Source: Planctomycetota bacterium
Lineage (GTDB): Bacteria > Planctomycetota > Phycisphaerae > WQYP01
Reading direction: 5' to 3'
Assembly (NCBI GenBank): GCA_021795535.1
Contig: JAJYPG010000011.1
Span: forward strand, 1-11,762
Length of the DNA: 11,762 nucleotides
This document shows, one piece after another, positions 1-7,089 of this stretch (position 1 is the first letter of the stretch; each line of letters starts with the position of its first letter). A program made the translations under genes and the position numbers. The notes under the pieces were generated by a model. It did not search any database. It was not told the origin of the DNA and worked only from the letters and a program-made list of their open reading frames with translations.

Positions 1-761
1 ACACTGTGTGCGAATCAGCCAAGTGTCCGAACATGGGTGAATGCTGGGCCCGAGGCACGGCGACAATAATGATTCTTGGTGATGTCTGTACGCGAAGTTG
101 CGGATTTTGTCACATTAAAACTGGTCGCCCGCCCGTACTAGACCTGGAAGAGCCGCAACGTGTGGCGGCGGCGGCGGCTCTTATGAAGCTGCGGCACATA
201 GTTATTACGTCAGTGAATCGCGATGAACTTAAAGATGGTGGCGCGGCGATTTGGGCTGGCACAATTCGCGAAATTCGTGCCGCATCGCCCGGTACAACCA
301 TTGAGGTTCTCATTCCCGATTTTTGCGGCCATTGGCACGACCTGCAAACCGTGCTGGATGCCAGGCCGGACATTCTGAATCATAACATTGAAACCGTGCC
401 GAGCCAGTATTACCGTGTGCGGCCACAGGCGAAATACCCGCGTTCGCTGGAGTTGCTGCGGCGCGCCAAGGAACAGGGATTTTTGACCAAAACCGGATTG
501 ATGCTGGGGATTGGCGAAACCGATGACGAACTTGTCAGCACGCTGCGGGACATTCGCGCACAAAATGTCGATATTTTGACGCTGGGACAGTACCTTCAGC
601 CCACACGCGAGCATCTGCCCATTGACCGCTGGATAACCCCGGACCAGTTCGCCGGTTTCAAACAGACCGCTCTGGAAATGGGTTTTTCAGCGGTGGAGTC
701 CGGTCCACTGGTACGGTCAAGCTATCATGCCGATGAACAGGCCGCAGTGGTAACCGGATAA
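1..761 (+). CDS. lipA: Lipoyl synthase, 5'-truncated by window edge
   Basis: Radical-SAM enzyme that inserts two sulfurs into protein-bound octanoyl groups to make lipoyl cofactor for 2-oxoacid dehydrogenases and the glycine cleavage system. Both cluster motifs are visible. The auxiliary-cluster motif CX4CX5C has its Cys codons at 9, 24 and 42. The SAM-cluster motif CX3CX2C has them at 87, 99 and 108. The C-terminal RSSYHA motif, whose Ser ligates the auxiliary cluster in this family, is near 715-732. The GTG at 6 is an internal Val codon: the reading frame is open to the left edge and the residues before it (T-V-C-E) match the family, so roughly 50 N-terminal residues lie outside the window. 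The TAA stop is at 759-761. The next gene is convergent, 60 bases away. No lipB is visible, though it could lie upstream. Identity is essentially certain. Confidence 0.97.
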   Translation, partial: TVCESAKCPNMGECWARGTATIMILGDVCTRSCGFCHIKTGRPPVLDLEEPQRVAAAAALMKLRHIVITSVNRDELKDGGAAIWAGTIREIRAASPGTTIEVLIPDFCGHWHDLQTVLDARPDILNHNIETVPSQYYRVRPQAKYPRSLELLRRAKEQGFLTKTGLMLGIGETDDELVSTLRDIRAQNVDILTLGQYLQPTREHLPIDRWITPDQFAGFKQTALEMGFSAVESGPLVRSSYHADEQAAVVTG

Positions 762-821
762 AACCATCAGGACAAATCCGCCGGCAAATAGACCCATGGC
801 CTGCATTTCAGGGTGTCCGGT

Positions 822-1985
822 TCAGCGTGCCCGCGCGGAGAGATTGTCCAGCACACTCATGTAATTCATGTAGGCATCGTAAGGCGATTCGTAGGTGCTG
901 AATGATGGTGTCCGCCCATCGCCAAAGTGCCGCACATTCATATAGTAAAAATGGTCGCTGGTGGTCAGGCGGCGCCAATCCATCAAAAGTCGGGCATCAT
1001 TGCGCAGCTTGATCACCTCTTCAAGCCGGTAAAGTTCCTGCAGGGCGTTGGCCTGCATCGCATTGCCCAGCCAGGGGGACAAATCGCGCTGCGCGTCGGT
1101 CCAGCAGATATTTCGCGGCACATTCAGATCCGCCACCGCGGGAAACGTGCCGATACAATCGGATGGCGTTTTGAACGTATCGCCCAGAGCCAGAACATAA
1201 TCGGGTAATGCCGCCAGAAATTCAAAAATCCCCGAACTTGCCGGGTGGCGTTCGCCAAAGGTTTCGTAATCCATTCCCAGAAGAACCAGCGAACCCTGGC
1301 CGTTAATTCCGTTCAGCCAGCGCGCGTACGTGTCGGCCATCAGCGGCCATTGGCACCACGACCGGCAGGAGAATCGTATCGCAATGTCATCACTTAGATG
1401 ATAGTGGCGCAGCAGAAGGCGAATCTGTTCCCGATGCACCTGATAGACCAGACCGGGATTACGCGAGCCAAGAACCGCCTCCCAGCCTTCCGTTATCACG
1501 GCATCAAGTTTCAGTGACCCAAGCAGTCGGCCGACCTCGTTGGAATACATGAGGTTGGTATTGCGGAAGGTGCGCGGATTTTGGCCAAAAAGACGTTTGA
1601 TCGTATGGCGATGCAGGCGAATTTGTTGATGAAATTCCTCCGGTGAATAAAGAAACGCCAGACTGTGGTAATACGTTTCGCAGAGAAATTCCACACAACC
1701 CGTGTCCGCGAGTTGCCGGAACGATTCGAGCACGTCGGGCGCATAAAGTTCGAATTGCTCCAGTGCTGTTCCGGTTATGCTGACACAAAACTTAAAGGAA
1801 TTGCCAAAACGGCGGCACAAATCCAGCAGTACCCTATTGGCGGGCAAATAACATTTGCGGGCGATACTCTGCATATATTCGCGATTGACATTGCGGTCGA
1901 AATAATCCGCTTCAGTGTCGAAAACCCCGTACCGTCTCAGGCGATCGGGCTGATGTATCTGAAAATAAAAGCAAACAGCAACCAT
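822..1985 (-). CDS. Glycoside hydrolase family 57, alpha-amylase-like
   Basis: A 387-residue GH57 protein that probably cleaves or rearranges alpha-1,4-glucans such as glycogen or maltodextrin in the cytoplasm; no signal peptide is seen. The N-terminal beta strand carries the HQP signature (H11-Q-P). It is followed by FRNTNLMYSNE (140-150), TEGWEAVLG with E166 as the candidate nucleophile, and GMDYETFGE with D239 as the candidate acid/base. The C-terminal TSDHFYYM (342-349) and SPYDAYMNYM (367-376) blocks are typical of the MJ1611-like branch. I chose ATG at 1985 over the upstream ATG at 2075 because family homology begins here and a GGAAGGTGG-like ribosome site lies just upstream; the 30 extra residues do not look like GH57. 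No other glycogen genes are nearby, so the exact substrate is open. It is convergent with lipA and downstream of anmK across a 260-base gap. Confidence 0.88.
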   Translation of the reverse strand: MVAVCFYFQIHQPDRLRRYGVFDTEADYFDRNVNREYMQSIARKCYLPANRVLLDLCRRFGNSFKFCVSITGTALEQFELYAPDVLESFRQLADTGCVEFLCETYYHSLAFLYSPEEFHQQIRLHRHTIKRLFGQNPRTFRNTNLMYSNEVGRLLGSLKLDAVITEGWEAVLGSRNPGLVYQVHREQIRLLLRHYHLSDDIAIRFSCRSWCQWPLMADTYARWLNGINGQGSLVLLGMDYETFGERHPASSGIFEFLAALPDYVLALGDTFKTPSDCIGTFPAVADLNVPRNICWTDAQRDLSPWLGNAMQANALQELYRLEEVIKLRNDARLLMDWRRLTTSDHFYYMNVRHFGDGRTPSFSTYESPYDAYMNYMSVLDNLSARAR

Positions 1986-2122
1986 GTTCAAACCCACCTT
2001 CCACCGGGGGACATCAAACAATTCCCATACGTTGGGAAACCGGGGCTGAATTATACCATGAAATGCCGCAGGCAACCGTTTCAGCGGAACAGAATGACTC
2101 GTTGGGGCCTGCCTGTTTTTAT

Positions 2123-2144
2123 CATCCCGATCCGAATCGGGATG
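2123..2144. repeat. Perfect 9-bp inverted repeat, 4-nt loop
   Basis: CATCCCGAT at 2123-2131 is mirrored exactly by ATCGGGATG at 2136-2144 around CCGA. A T-run lies to the left (2116-2120) and an A-run to the right (2147-2150). On either strand the stem is therefore followed by A-rich sequence, the reverse of an intrinsic terminator. It sits between anmK (ends 2246) and GH57 (starts 1985), both on the minus strand. It could be an operator, an mRNA-processing hairpin, or one copy of a dispersed palindromic repeat. Confidence 0.6.
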
Positions 2145-2245
2145 TGAAAATTCTCATCCCATCTTCAGGCGATCCGGGAATATCGGGCCATACTTCACCC
2201 ATTGCCGACTTTTTTCACTGCCGACCAAAGGCTGGAAACCAGTTG

Positions 2246-3442
2246 TCAGGGCTGGGCATACTGGCCGCAAATAACGCCTTTGGCCGCACCTGTGACCGTT
2301 GGCAGGTTACCCGGGAAGCCCTGCAACCACGCGCATCCCAGAATGGCAAAACAGACTGCCTCGCGAGCCTTGTTGGGAATGCCGAAGGCGTCTATGAATT
2401 TCACTGCGGACTCGCCTTGCGGAAACAAATGACGATTCAAACATGCCATCAGATAATCATTGTAAATTCCGCCACCGCACACAATTACCTCCTCCGGAAA
2501 CCGCGGCAGCAGGCATCGGTAGGCATTCGCGATACTCCATGCTGTGAGTTCCGTGGCCGTGGCCAGTAGATTTTCCGGCGGCATTCCTGGATTCCCGGCC
2601 ACCAGCCTTTCGGCCAACTGTCGTCCAAAATCCTCACGCCCCGTGCTTTTGGGTGGCGCAATTGTGAAAAACGGATGCAACTTAAGCTCCTCCAGCAACG
2701 GTAATTCCACTTTTCCGCGTGCAGCCCAACGGCCTTGTTCATCATGTCTTTTTTCATTGTTTGACAGCAGTTCCACCAATGCATCAATAAGCATATTTCC
2801 CGGTCCGGTGTCAAACGCGCACACCCTCGAGCCATGTTCACCGGTGGGGGGAAGACCGGTAACATTCGCGATACCCCCTATATTCTGCACGCATCGGTAT
2901 AACTGTTTGTGTGAAAGCAGAATCTGGTCCGCCAGCGGCACCAGCGGTGCACCTTGTCCGCCCATGGCCATATCCGCAGTCCGGAAATTTCCAATCGTGG
3001 GCCGCCCCGTGAGTTGGGCAATTGTTGAAATGTCGCCTATTTGCAACGTGCTGCCAGTGGGCCTGTCGGGCCCTGGCGGAAGATGGCAGATTGTTTGGCC
3101 ATGGCTGGCGATGGCCTGAATTTGCGCTGGCGCAAGCCCGCTCCTGTCCACCAGTTTATTGGCCAGCGCGGCAAACTCCCGGGCCGCAAGAATGTTTAGC
3201 TCGCATATTTCCGCCGTGGCAACGCTGGCCGGGGCCATTGCCAGAAGCAGACGGCGCCGGAGTTCCGGCGGCCAATATTGTTCGGCAAAATCCCGGACCT
3301 GAACTGCAATATTCGGCAACTGACCGCGGATTTCCACCAGAACGCCATCAATTGAATCCACGCTGGTGCCACTCATAAGGGCGATGATGTGCAGCGTGTC
3401 TAGGGGGGGCGTCGCTGTTGGTAAACCCGCGTGTGAATTCAT
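2246..3442 (-). CDS. anmK: Anhydro-N-acetylmuramic acid kinase
   Basis: Phosphorylates and hydrolyses 1,6-anhydro-MurNAc to MurNAc-6-phosphate in the cytoplasm, returning peptidoglycan fragments to central metabolism. The 398-residue protein has the family's blocks in order: MSGTSVDSID (23-32, ATP phosphate binding; the usual DG is DS here), SHGQTICHLP (113-122), DMAMGGQGAPLVP (157-169), NIGGIANVT (187-195), FDTGPGNMLID (210-220, with D211 the expected catalytic base), PPKSTGREDFG (263-273), CGGGIYNDYLM (322-332) and PGNLPTVTGA near the C-terminus. The family is usually about 370 residues. ATG 3442 is preferred because GGAAAG lies 8 bases upstream. An in-frame ATG at 3472 would add 10 residues without a clear ribosome site. 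No murQ or nagZ is adjacent. Confidence 0.95.
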   Translation of the reverse strand: MNSHAGLPTATPPLDTLHIIALMSGTSVDSIDGVLVEIRGQLPNIAVQVRDFAEQYWPPELRRRLLLAMAPASVATAEICELNILAAREFAALANKLVDRSGLAPAQIQAIASHGQTICHLPPGPDRPTGSTLQIGDISTIAQLTGRPTIGNFRTADMAMGGQGAPLVPLADQILLSHKQLYRCVQNIGGIANVTGLPPTGEHGSRVCAFDTGPGNMLIDALVELLSNNEKRHDEQGRWAARGKVELPLLEELKLHPFFTIAPPKSTGREDFGRQLAERLVAGNPGMPPENLLATATELTAWSIANAYRCLLPRFPEEVIVCGGGIYNDYLMACLNRHLFPQGESAVKFIDAFGIPNKAREAVCFAILGCAWLQGFPGNLPTVTGAAKGVICGQYAQP

Positions 3443-3676
3443 GCTGAAAGCTTTCCAAGTTGTCTGCTCCATCCATTTTATGCCGGAAAACCAATCGTCG
3501 CGATAGCTCCCCGCCGGTATCCCGGAAATTTATCAGTGGCAAATGCGGCCCCGGCACACCATTCATCGCGGATGGCCGTCTTGCCTGTGGCATTTATGCC
3601 ACCAATAATTTGGCGCGAAAAGCGATATTTCCGGAAATTCCCTACGTCCGGTGCGACGAAATGACCCTCTGACGTC

Positions 3677-3705
3677 TTGGAAATAATGACGGCGGCGGGT
3701 AAAGT
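3677..3705 (+). promoter_or_regulatory. Candidate promoter for tRNA-Ser
   Basis: TTGGAA (3677-3682) and TAAAGT (3700-3705) are separated by 17 bases and each match the sigma70 hexamers at 4 of 6 positions. Transcription would start near 3712, about 14 bases before the mature tRNA 5' end. This rests on sequence resemblance only. Confidence 0.35.
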
Positions 3706-3725
3706 AGTGTGCGACAACTGTTTTC

Positions 3726-3812
3726 GGAGGTGTGGCAGAGCGGTTTAATGCGCCGGTCTTGAAAACCGGTGACGGGGAAACTCGTCCGGGGGTTCGAATC
3801 CCTCCGCCTCCG
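3726..3812 (+). tRNA. tRNA-Ser (anticodon UGA)
   Basis: An 87-nt class II tRNA. The acceptor stem GGAGGTG (3726-3732) pairs with CGCCTCC (3805-3811) with one G-U, and G3812 is the discriminator expected for serine. The anticodon stem is CCGGT/ACCGG (3753-3757 and 3765-3769) around CTTGAAA, placing TGA at 3760-3762. The long variable arm forms a 6-bp stem, GACGGG/CTCGTC (3771-3776 and 3781-3786), capped by GAAA. The T arm is 3788-3804 with loop TTCGAAT. The 3' CCA is not encoded. UGA reads UCN serine codons, mainly UCA. Confidence 0.97.
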
Positions 3813-3973
3813 TTGTACAAAGCTCTGTGTCCGGCGGCGTTGCCAAGGGCCAGGGAGCAGGAGAACGTTGCAAAGTGGAACGCAGGGAAGGGTGCGGTTT
3901 GTCGGAACCGTAGCAGGCTCAACAACCACTATTACGGCTACGCCGCAAAACACGGAAGGAATTACGGCGAAAA

Positions 3974-4528
3974 ATGGATCTGCCATACAAAATTGCAACG
4001 CTGATTTACATTTTTAATGAGGAAGGCAAACTGCTGCTTTTGCACCGCGCCAAGCCGCCAAATCAGGACCTTTATTCTCCGGTGGGTGGCAAGCTGGAAC
4101 AGGGTGTGGGGGAATCGCCGTATCAGTGCGCGCTGCGTGAAGTGTGGGAGGAAACTGGTGCGAAGCTTGAACTTGCGGATATCCGGCTCTGCGGAATTGT
4201 TTCCGAGCGGGCGTATGAGGGACGCGGGCATTGGTTAATGTTCTGCTTTGAATCGTTGAAAAAAGTGGAACTGCCTGAATCGGTCATCAGTGAGGGGCGG
4301 CTTGAATGGGTTGCTCCGCACCTAGTGGAAACCAAAGCCATTCCGGACACAGACCGCAAAATAATCTGGCCGCTGATTTGCCGTTATTCCATCAATCTGG
4401 GTGGTGCGGCGGCGGCGGAAGTCTTCAGCATCCATATCGACTGCCGCAACGAAAACGAGCTTGATATCACGCGGGAACATCCGGTTGAATTGGTTGATAA
4501 AAACCCCGTCGTCGTCCCGTCGTCGTGA
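3974..4528 (+). CDS. Nudix hydrolase family protein
   Basis: A 184-residue Nudix-fold protein, likely a pyrophosphohydrolase acting on a nucleoside diphosphate derivative or related compound; the substrate cannot be read from the sequence. The core starts with ATLIYIFNEEGKLLLLHR (8-25). The Nudix box runs from G39 to A63 and ends in the strong REVWEETG (55-62). Between the first Gly and the first Glu it has seven residues rather than the canonical five (G39 to E47), a two-residue insertion. The Mg-binding E56, E59 and E60 are all present. The C-terminal third, after about residue 130, is not recognisable. The only purine-rich site, AAGGA at 3956-3960, is 13 bases from the ATG, longer than usual. 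It follows tRNA-Ser in the same direction and faces the acidic-tail gene. Confidence 0.88.
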   Translation: MDLPYKIATLIYIFNEEGKLLLLHRAKPPNQDLYSPVGGKLEQGVGESPYQCALREVWEETGAKLELADIRLCGIVSERAYEGRGHWLMFCFESLKKVELPESVISEGRLEWVAPHLVETKAIPDTDRKIIWPLICRYSINLGGAAAAEVFSIHIDCRNENELDITREHPVELVDKNPVVVPSS

Positions 4529-4702
4529 AAATCATCCTCCTCCGCACACTCTCATCTCCACGTGATGTTTTGGTTGCGGCTATGCCGCGCTGCGATTATC
4601 CGGTGTGGTTCACCTGCAACGCCGGGCCATAAAACCCAGGCCGCGTTATGGCACGCGGACCGAGTTTGCTCATTTACCATCAGCACCATCTGCGGCGGGG
4701 CA

Positions 4703-5080
4703 TTATTCGTCTTCATCTTCCTCGTAGAAGATATCGTCTTCATCATCCATGTCGTCATTTTCGAAATCATCATCGAGATCATCATCGGAATCGAAGTCGT
4801 CATCTTCGTCATCCTCGTCCTCATCCTCATCATCGTCGAGATCGTCATCCTCCTCCTCGTCCAAATCATCTTCGTCCGGATCGCGACGGCGTTTGGCCAG
4901 CAGATCCAGTGGTGACGCTTCCCCGCCATTGGCCAGTCCGAGAGCTTCGGCCAGGCTGGAAACCATAAGCCCTTCAGGGTGTAACGAAAGCAACAGCGTT
5001 CCGGACTCCGCACCGCAGGGAAATACCGCGGGGAATTCCGCAAGGTCCATATTGGGGGCCAGTGAGGTGTTACCAATCAT
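4703..5080 (-). CDS. Small protein with strongly acidic C-terminal tail
   Basis: A 125-residue protein I do not recognise. Residues 1-62 look like a short ordinary domain (hydrophobic stretch TLLLSLHPEGLMV at 28-40, Ala/Leu-rich 42-50). A basic patch KRRR (63-66) follows, then a tail (67-125) in which 47 of 59 residues are Asp or Glu, broken mainly by single Leu, Phe, Met or Tyr. ATG 5080 is preceded by GGAG at a spacing of 8, which supports real translation. The DNA under the tail is a near-simple GAT/GAA triplet repeat that creates long false Ser- or Ile-rich frames on the plus strand. Possible roles are Ca2+ or cation binding, nucleic-acid mimicry or solubility, none shown. It is divergent from coaD. 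The function is unknown; that it is a gene is likely. Confidence 0.72.
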   Translation of the reverse strand: MIGNTSLAPNMDLAEFPAVFPCGAESGTLLLSLHPEGLMVSSLAEALGLANGGEASPLDLLAKRRRDPDEDDLDEEEDDDLDDDEDEDEDDEDDDFDSDDDLDDDFENDDMDDEDDIFYEEDEDE

Positions 5081-5232
5081 GTTATTTTCTCCATATAGCC
5101 GGTGGCTTTGATCGCGGCTTATTTTGTTTATCGGTTCCGCACGAACTTTTCATACACCTGTTTGCGCTCCCGCCGGAACCGCCAAGCCATCGGCACTTAA
5201 TCAGCCGGACGCCGGTAAAATACTTGGAATCT

Positions 5233-5262
5233 TGGACAAGTCAATCCCCCCGCGGGTAAATT
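5233..5262 (+). promoter_or_regulatory. Weak candidate promoter upstream of coaD
   Basis: TGGACA (5233-5238) and TAAATT (5257-5262) lie 18 bases apart. A start near 5269 would exclude translation from the ATG at 5263 and leave a leader carrying the 5294-5311 hairpin before coaD. The match is modest. Confidence 0.25.
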
Positions 5263-5293
5263 ATGGAAGAGTTGGCGGTCCGGGAGCCACAAG

Positions 5294-5311
5294 ACGCATG
5301 CGGTCATGCGT
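5294..5311 (+). repeat. Inverted repeat in the coaD leader
   Basis: ACGCATG (5294-5300) pairs perfectly with CATGCGT (5305-5311) around CGGT. The hairpin ends 14 bases before ATG 5326 and 29 bases before ATG 5341. TCCGGGA is repeated directly on both sides (5279-5285 and 5312-5318). It could be a regulator site or an mRNA hairpin near the ribosome site. No function is established. Confidence 0.5.
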
Positions 5312-5340
5312 TCCGGGAATCTGTTATGGAAAATAATAAA

Positions 5341-5871
5341 ATGAGTAAAGATCACAAAATTGCGGTATTTCCCGGCACTTTTGATCCACCGACGCTCGGC
5401 CATCTGGATGTGATCATGCGGGGACGGAAGCTCTTTGACCATCTGATTGTGGCGATTGGGAAAAATCCGGAAAAAAGCGAATTGTTCCCGTTACCGGAAA
5501 GACTGGAGATGATTCGCCAACTGGTGGGGGGGGCGACAAATGTCTCGGTGGAGGCCTATGACGGGCTGACCGTGGCGCTGGTGCAGAAACGCGGCGCTAT
5601 CGCGATTGTGCGCGGGCTGCGCAATATGACTGATATGGATTATGAGTTTCAGCTTGCGCTGACCAATCGCGCTGTCGCCGAGGTTGAGACCGTTTTCATC
5701 ATGACCAATGAAAAATTCGGCTTCACCAGCAGCAGCCTTATTCGCCAGATCGCGGCCATGGGCGGCGACCTTGCCAATCTTTCCAGCCTGTTGCCCGCAT
5801 TGGTTATAGAACGGTTGAAGACCTGTCGCAATGAGCGTAAGGGGCCTTTCTCGCAAACCAGTGACCAATGA
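5341..5871 (+). CDS. coaD: Phosphopantetheine adenylyltransferase
   Basis: Transfers AMP from ATP to 4'-phosphopantetheine, making dephospho-CoA, the penultimate step of coenzyme A synthesis in the cytoplasm. The nucleotidyltransferase TxGH motif is at 18-21, within PGTFDPPTLGHLDV. K41 in GKNPEK, VRGLRNMTDMDYEFQLALTNR-type residues starting at V90 (with R91 and R94), and the FTSSSLIR block near residues 129-136 complete the family pattern. From ATG 5341 the protein is 176 residues, about 15 longer than the E. coli enzyme, mainly at the C-terminus. In-frame ATGs at 5326 and 5263 are possible. 5263 is disfavoured because it adds 26 unrelated residues and overlaps the leader hairpin. 5326 has GGGAA 6 bases upstream and remains a real alternative. 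Confidence 0.95.
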   Translation: MSKDHKIAVFPGTFDPPTLGHLDVIMRGRKLFDHLIVAIGKNPEKSELFPLPERLEMIRQLVGGATNVSVEAYDGLTVALVQKRGAIAIVRGLRNMTDMDYEFQLALTNRAVAEVETVFIMTNEKFGFTSSSLIRQIAAMGGDLANLSSLLPALVIERLKTCRNERKGPFSQTSDQ

Positions 5872-5906
5872 CCTGCGCCAACCGGTTGATAGGCCGGTGC
5901 GTTCGC

Positions 5907-6215
5907 TTATTCCGCCGCGGGGGCGGTGGGTGGCGTTTGTCCGGCGGGGGATGCGACAGGTGCGTTGGGCTTGAGCATTCCCAAGGCCCCAAGCGAAAGC
6001 ATGGCGGTATAGCCACAGTTCCGGCAAATGAGCGCCGCCATGGGCATGGCTGTTCCCGGAAACTTGATTTCACCGGTCTTTTCAAAAACGGGGACTGAAA
6101 CAGGTACGTCATTGATAACCCATTGTGTCTGTTTGCACAGAGGGCATTCCGGTTTGGTAACGCGCTGCTGGAGCGCCTGGGACACCGCTGGAACAAAGTT
6201 TTCAAATGGGGCCAT
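5907..6215 (-). CDS. Small zinc-ribbon protein
   Basis: A 102-residue protein with two CxxC knuckles, C24-P-L-C27 and C64-R-N-C67-GY, separated by 36 residues, the pattern of a small zinc ribbon likely to hold one Zn2+. Between them are short beta-type segments (QWVINDVPVSVPVF). The C-terminus is rich in Pro and Ala and probably disordered. Similar small CPLC...CRNCGY proteins are widespread but uncharacterised; nucleic-acid or protein binding is a guess. ATG 6215 has an excellent AAGGAG 7 bases upstream, preferred over the TTG two codons earlier. It lies on the same strand as rimO and pgsA, 149 bases downstream of pgsA, and may share their transcript. Convergent coaD ends 35 bases away. Confidence 0.8.
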   Translation of the reverse strand: MAPFENFVPAVSQALQQRVTKPECPLCKQTQWVINDVPVSVPVFEKTGEIKFPGTAMPMAALICRNCGYTAMLSLGALGMLKPNAPVASPAGQTPPTAPAAE

Positions 6216-6364
6216 ACGCAAACTCCTTATGTTGCTTCAATTATTTCTTCAAAATACAGCCAATCGGCCATACGCCATACTTGACAGCCGATTTACGGAA
6301 TGTCTCAATAGTCGGCGCGTGCGGGATAATTCATCGGGAAAAACGCCGATACCAGGCGGAGTGG

Positions 6365-7003
6365 TCAGGCTGGACGCATCACCCGCCAGCCACTGACAAT
6401 ATACTGCCATGCCGATACCACGGTTATCAGAATGGTAAGCCATATTGCCACATCACGCGTCAACAACAGACCATACAGCAGGCGGCTGCCATGCAGTGGA
6501 ATGGCGGCCATAAAGCAGACCAGCGCACCGCCCACCGCGATGGATTGAAAAAGCATCTTGAGTTTGCCCATCCACTGGGCGCGAAAGTCTATGCCACGCG
6601 ACTCCGCCAGACCGCGAATTCCGGTCACCAGAAATTCCCGCGCAATAAGCACCACGGCCATCCAGGGGGCTATTCCGGTGGGAGCGTAAAGCGCTGGCCA
6701 CGCACAGGCGGAAACAACGCTCATGGGAATGACCGGCGTACACAAGAAGACGAACGCGCCACAGATCAGAATTTTATCCGCAAAAGGGTCCACCACCCGG
6801 CCAAAGGCGCTTTCCACTTTCCAGGTTCGCGCCAGATAGCCATCAAGCACATCGCTGCCGGTAGCCAGAAGAAACAGTACCAGGCTGATGGACATAAGAA
6901 GTGTAAAATGGCCGGTGGAGACGCGCACGTTAATGGCAATGAAGAAAAGAGCGGTCAGCAGCAGGCGGCCCACCGTGATCATATTGGGAATATGCCTATA
7001 CAT
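6365..7003 (-). CDS. pgsA: CDP-diacylglycerol--glycerol-3-phosphate 3-phosphatidyltransferase
   Basis: Integral membrane enzyme that joins CDP-diacylglycerol and glycerol-3-phosphate to give phosphatidylglycerol phosphate, the committed step to phosphatidylglycerol. It has 212 residues, normal for the family. The CDP-alcohol phosphatidyltransferase motif DX2DGX2ARX8GX3DX3D is intact, with D51, D54, D72 and D76 as the metal and catalytic aspartates. The N-terminal PNMITVGRLLLT is also typical. Hydrophobic segments are visible at about 10-26, 33-49, 80-104, 112-128, 150-170 and 185-205. It follows rimO on the same strand with an 86-base gap; the rimO-pgsA order is common in bacteria. The ribosome site before ATG 7003 is weak. 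A synthase making another CDP-alcohol lipid is less likely given the neighbour. Confidence 0.92.
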   Translation of the reverse strand: MYRHIPNMITVGRLLLTALFFIAINVRVSTGHFTLLMSISLVLFLLATGSDVLDGYLARTWKVESAFGRVVDPFADKILICGAFVFLCTPVIPMSVVSACAWPALYAPTGIAPWMAVVLIAREFLVTGIRGLAESRGIDFRAQWMGKLKMLFQSIAVGGALVCFMAAIPLHGSRLLYGLLLTRDVAIWLTILITVVSAWQYIVSGWRVMRPA

Positions 7004-7089
7004 TCAAAAGCACTCGTTTCACTCAAAAGTCCATGGCACGCACCGGCGCCGTTATGAGTCGCCGCGGGACGAACCCACGGTACTTAAAC

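Noticed and set aside
2063..2569. Plus-strand open frame across the GH57-anmK gap
   Set aside because: Most of it is antisense to anmK, and the rest crosses the inverted repeat; no protein-like features.
3478..3717. A 79-codon minus-strand frame just upstream of anmK
   Set aside because: The translation has no recognisable motif, no clear ribosome site, and an equally open opposite frame; treated as chance.
3726..3812. tRNA-Ser as an integration site for a mobile element
   Set aside because: No integrase, no direct repeat of the tRNA 3' end and no foreign-looking cargo is seen nearby.
3893..3912. Hairpin downstream of tRNA-Ser (7-bp stem with one G-U) as a terminator
   Set aside because: No T-run follows the stem, so it does not meet the intrinsic terminator pattern.
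4562..5111. Long plus-strand frames rich in Ser or in Ile/Val over the 4700-4900 region
   Set aside because: They are mirror frames of the GAT/GAA triplet repeat that encodes the acidic tail; neither has a ribosome site or domain, while the minus-strand gene has both.
5881..5898. ACCGG...CCGGT hairpin between convergent coaD and the zinc-ribbon gene as a bidirectional terminator
   Set aside because: Only 5 pairs, with an 8-base loop and no flanking T-run on either strand.
6206..7057. A 283-codon plus-strand open frame
   Set aside because: It lies opposite pgsA, whose catalytic motif is intact; the plus-strand translation is Gln/His/Lys-rich with no recognisable domain.
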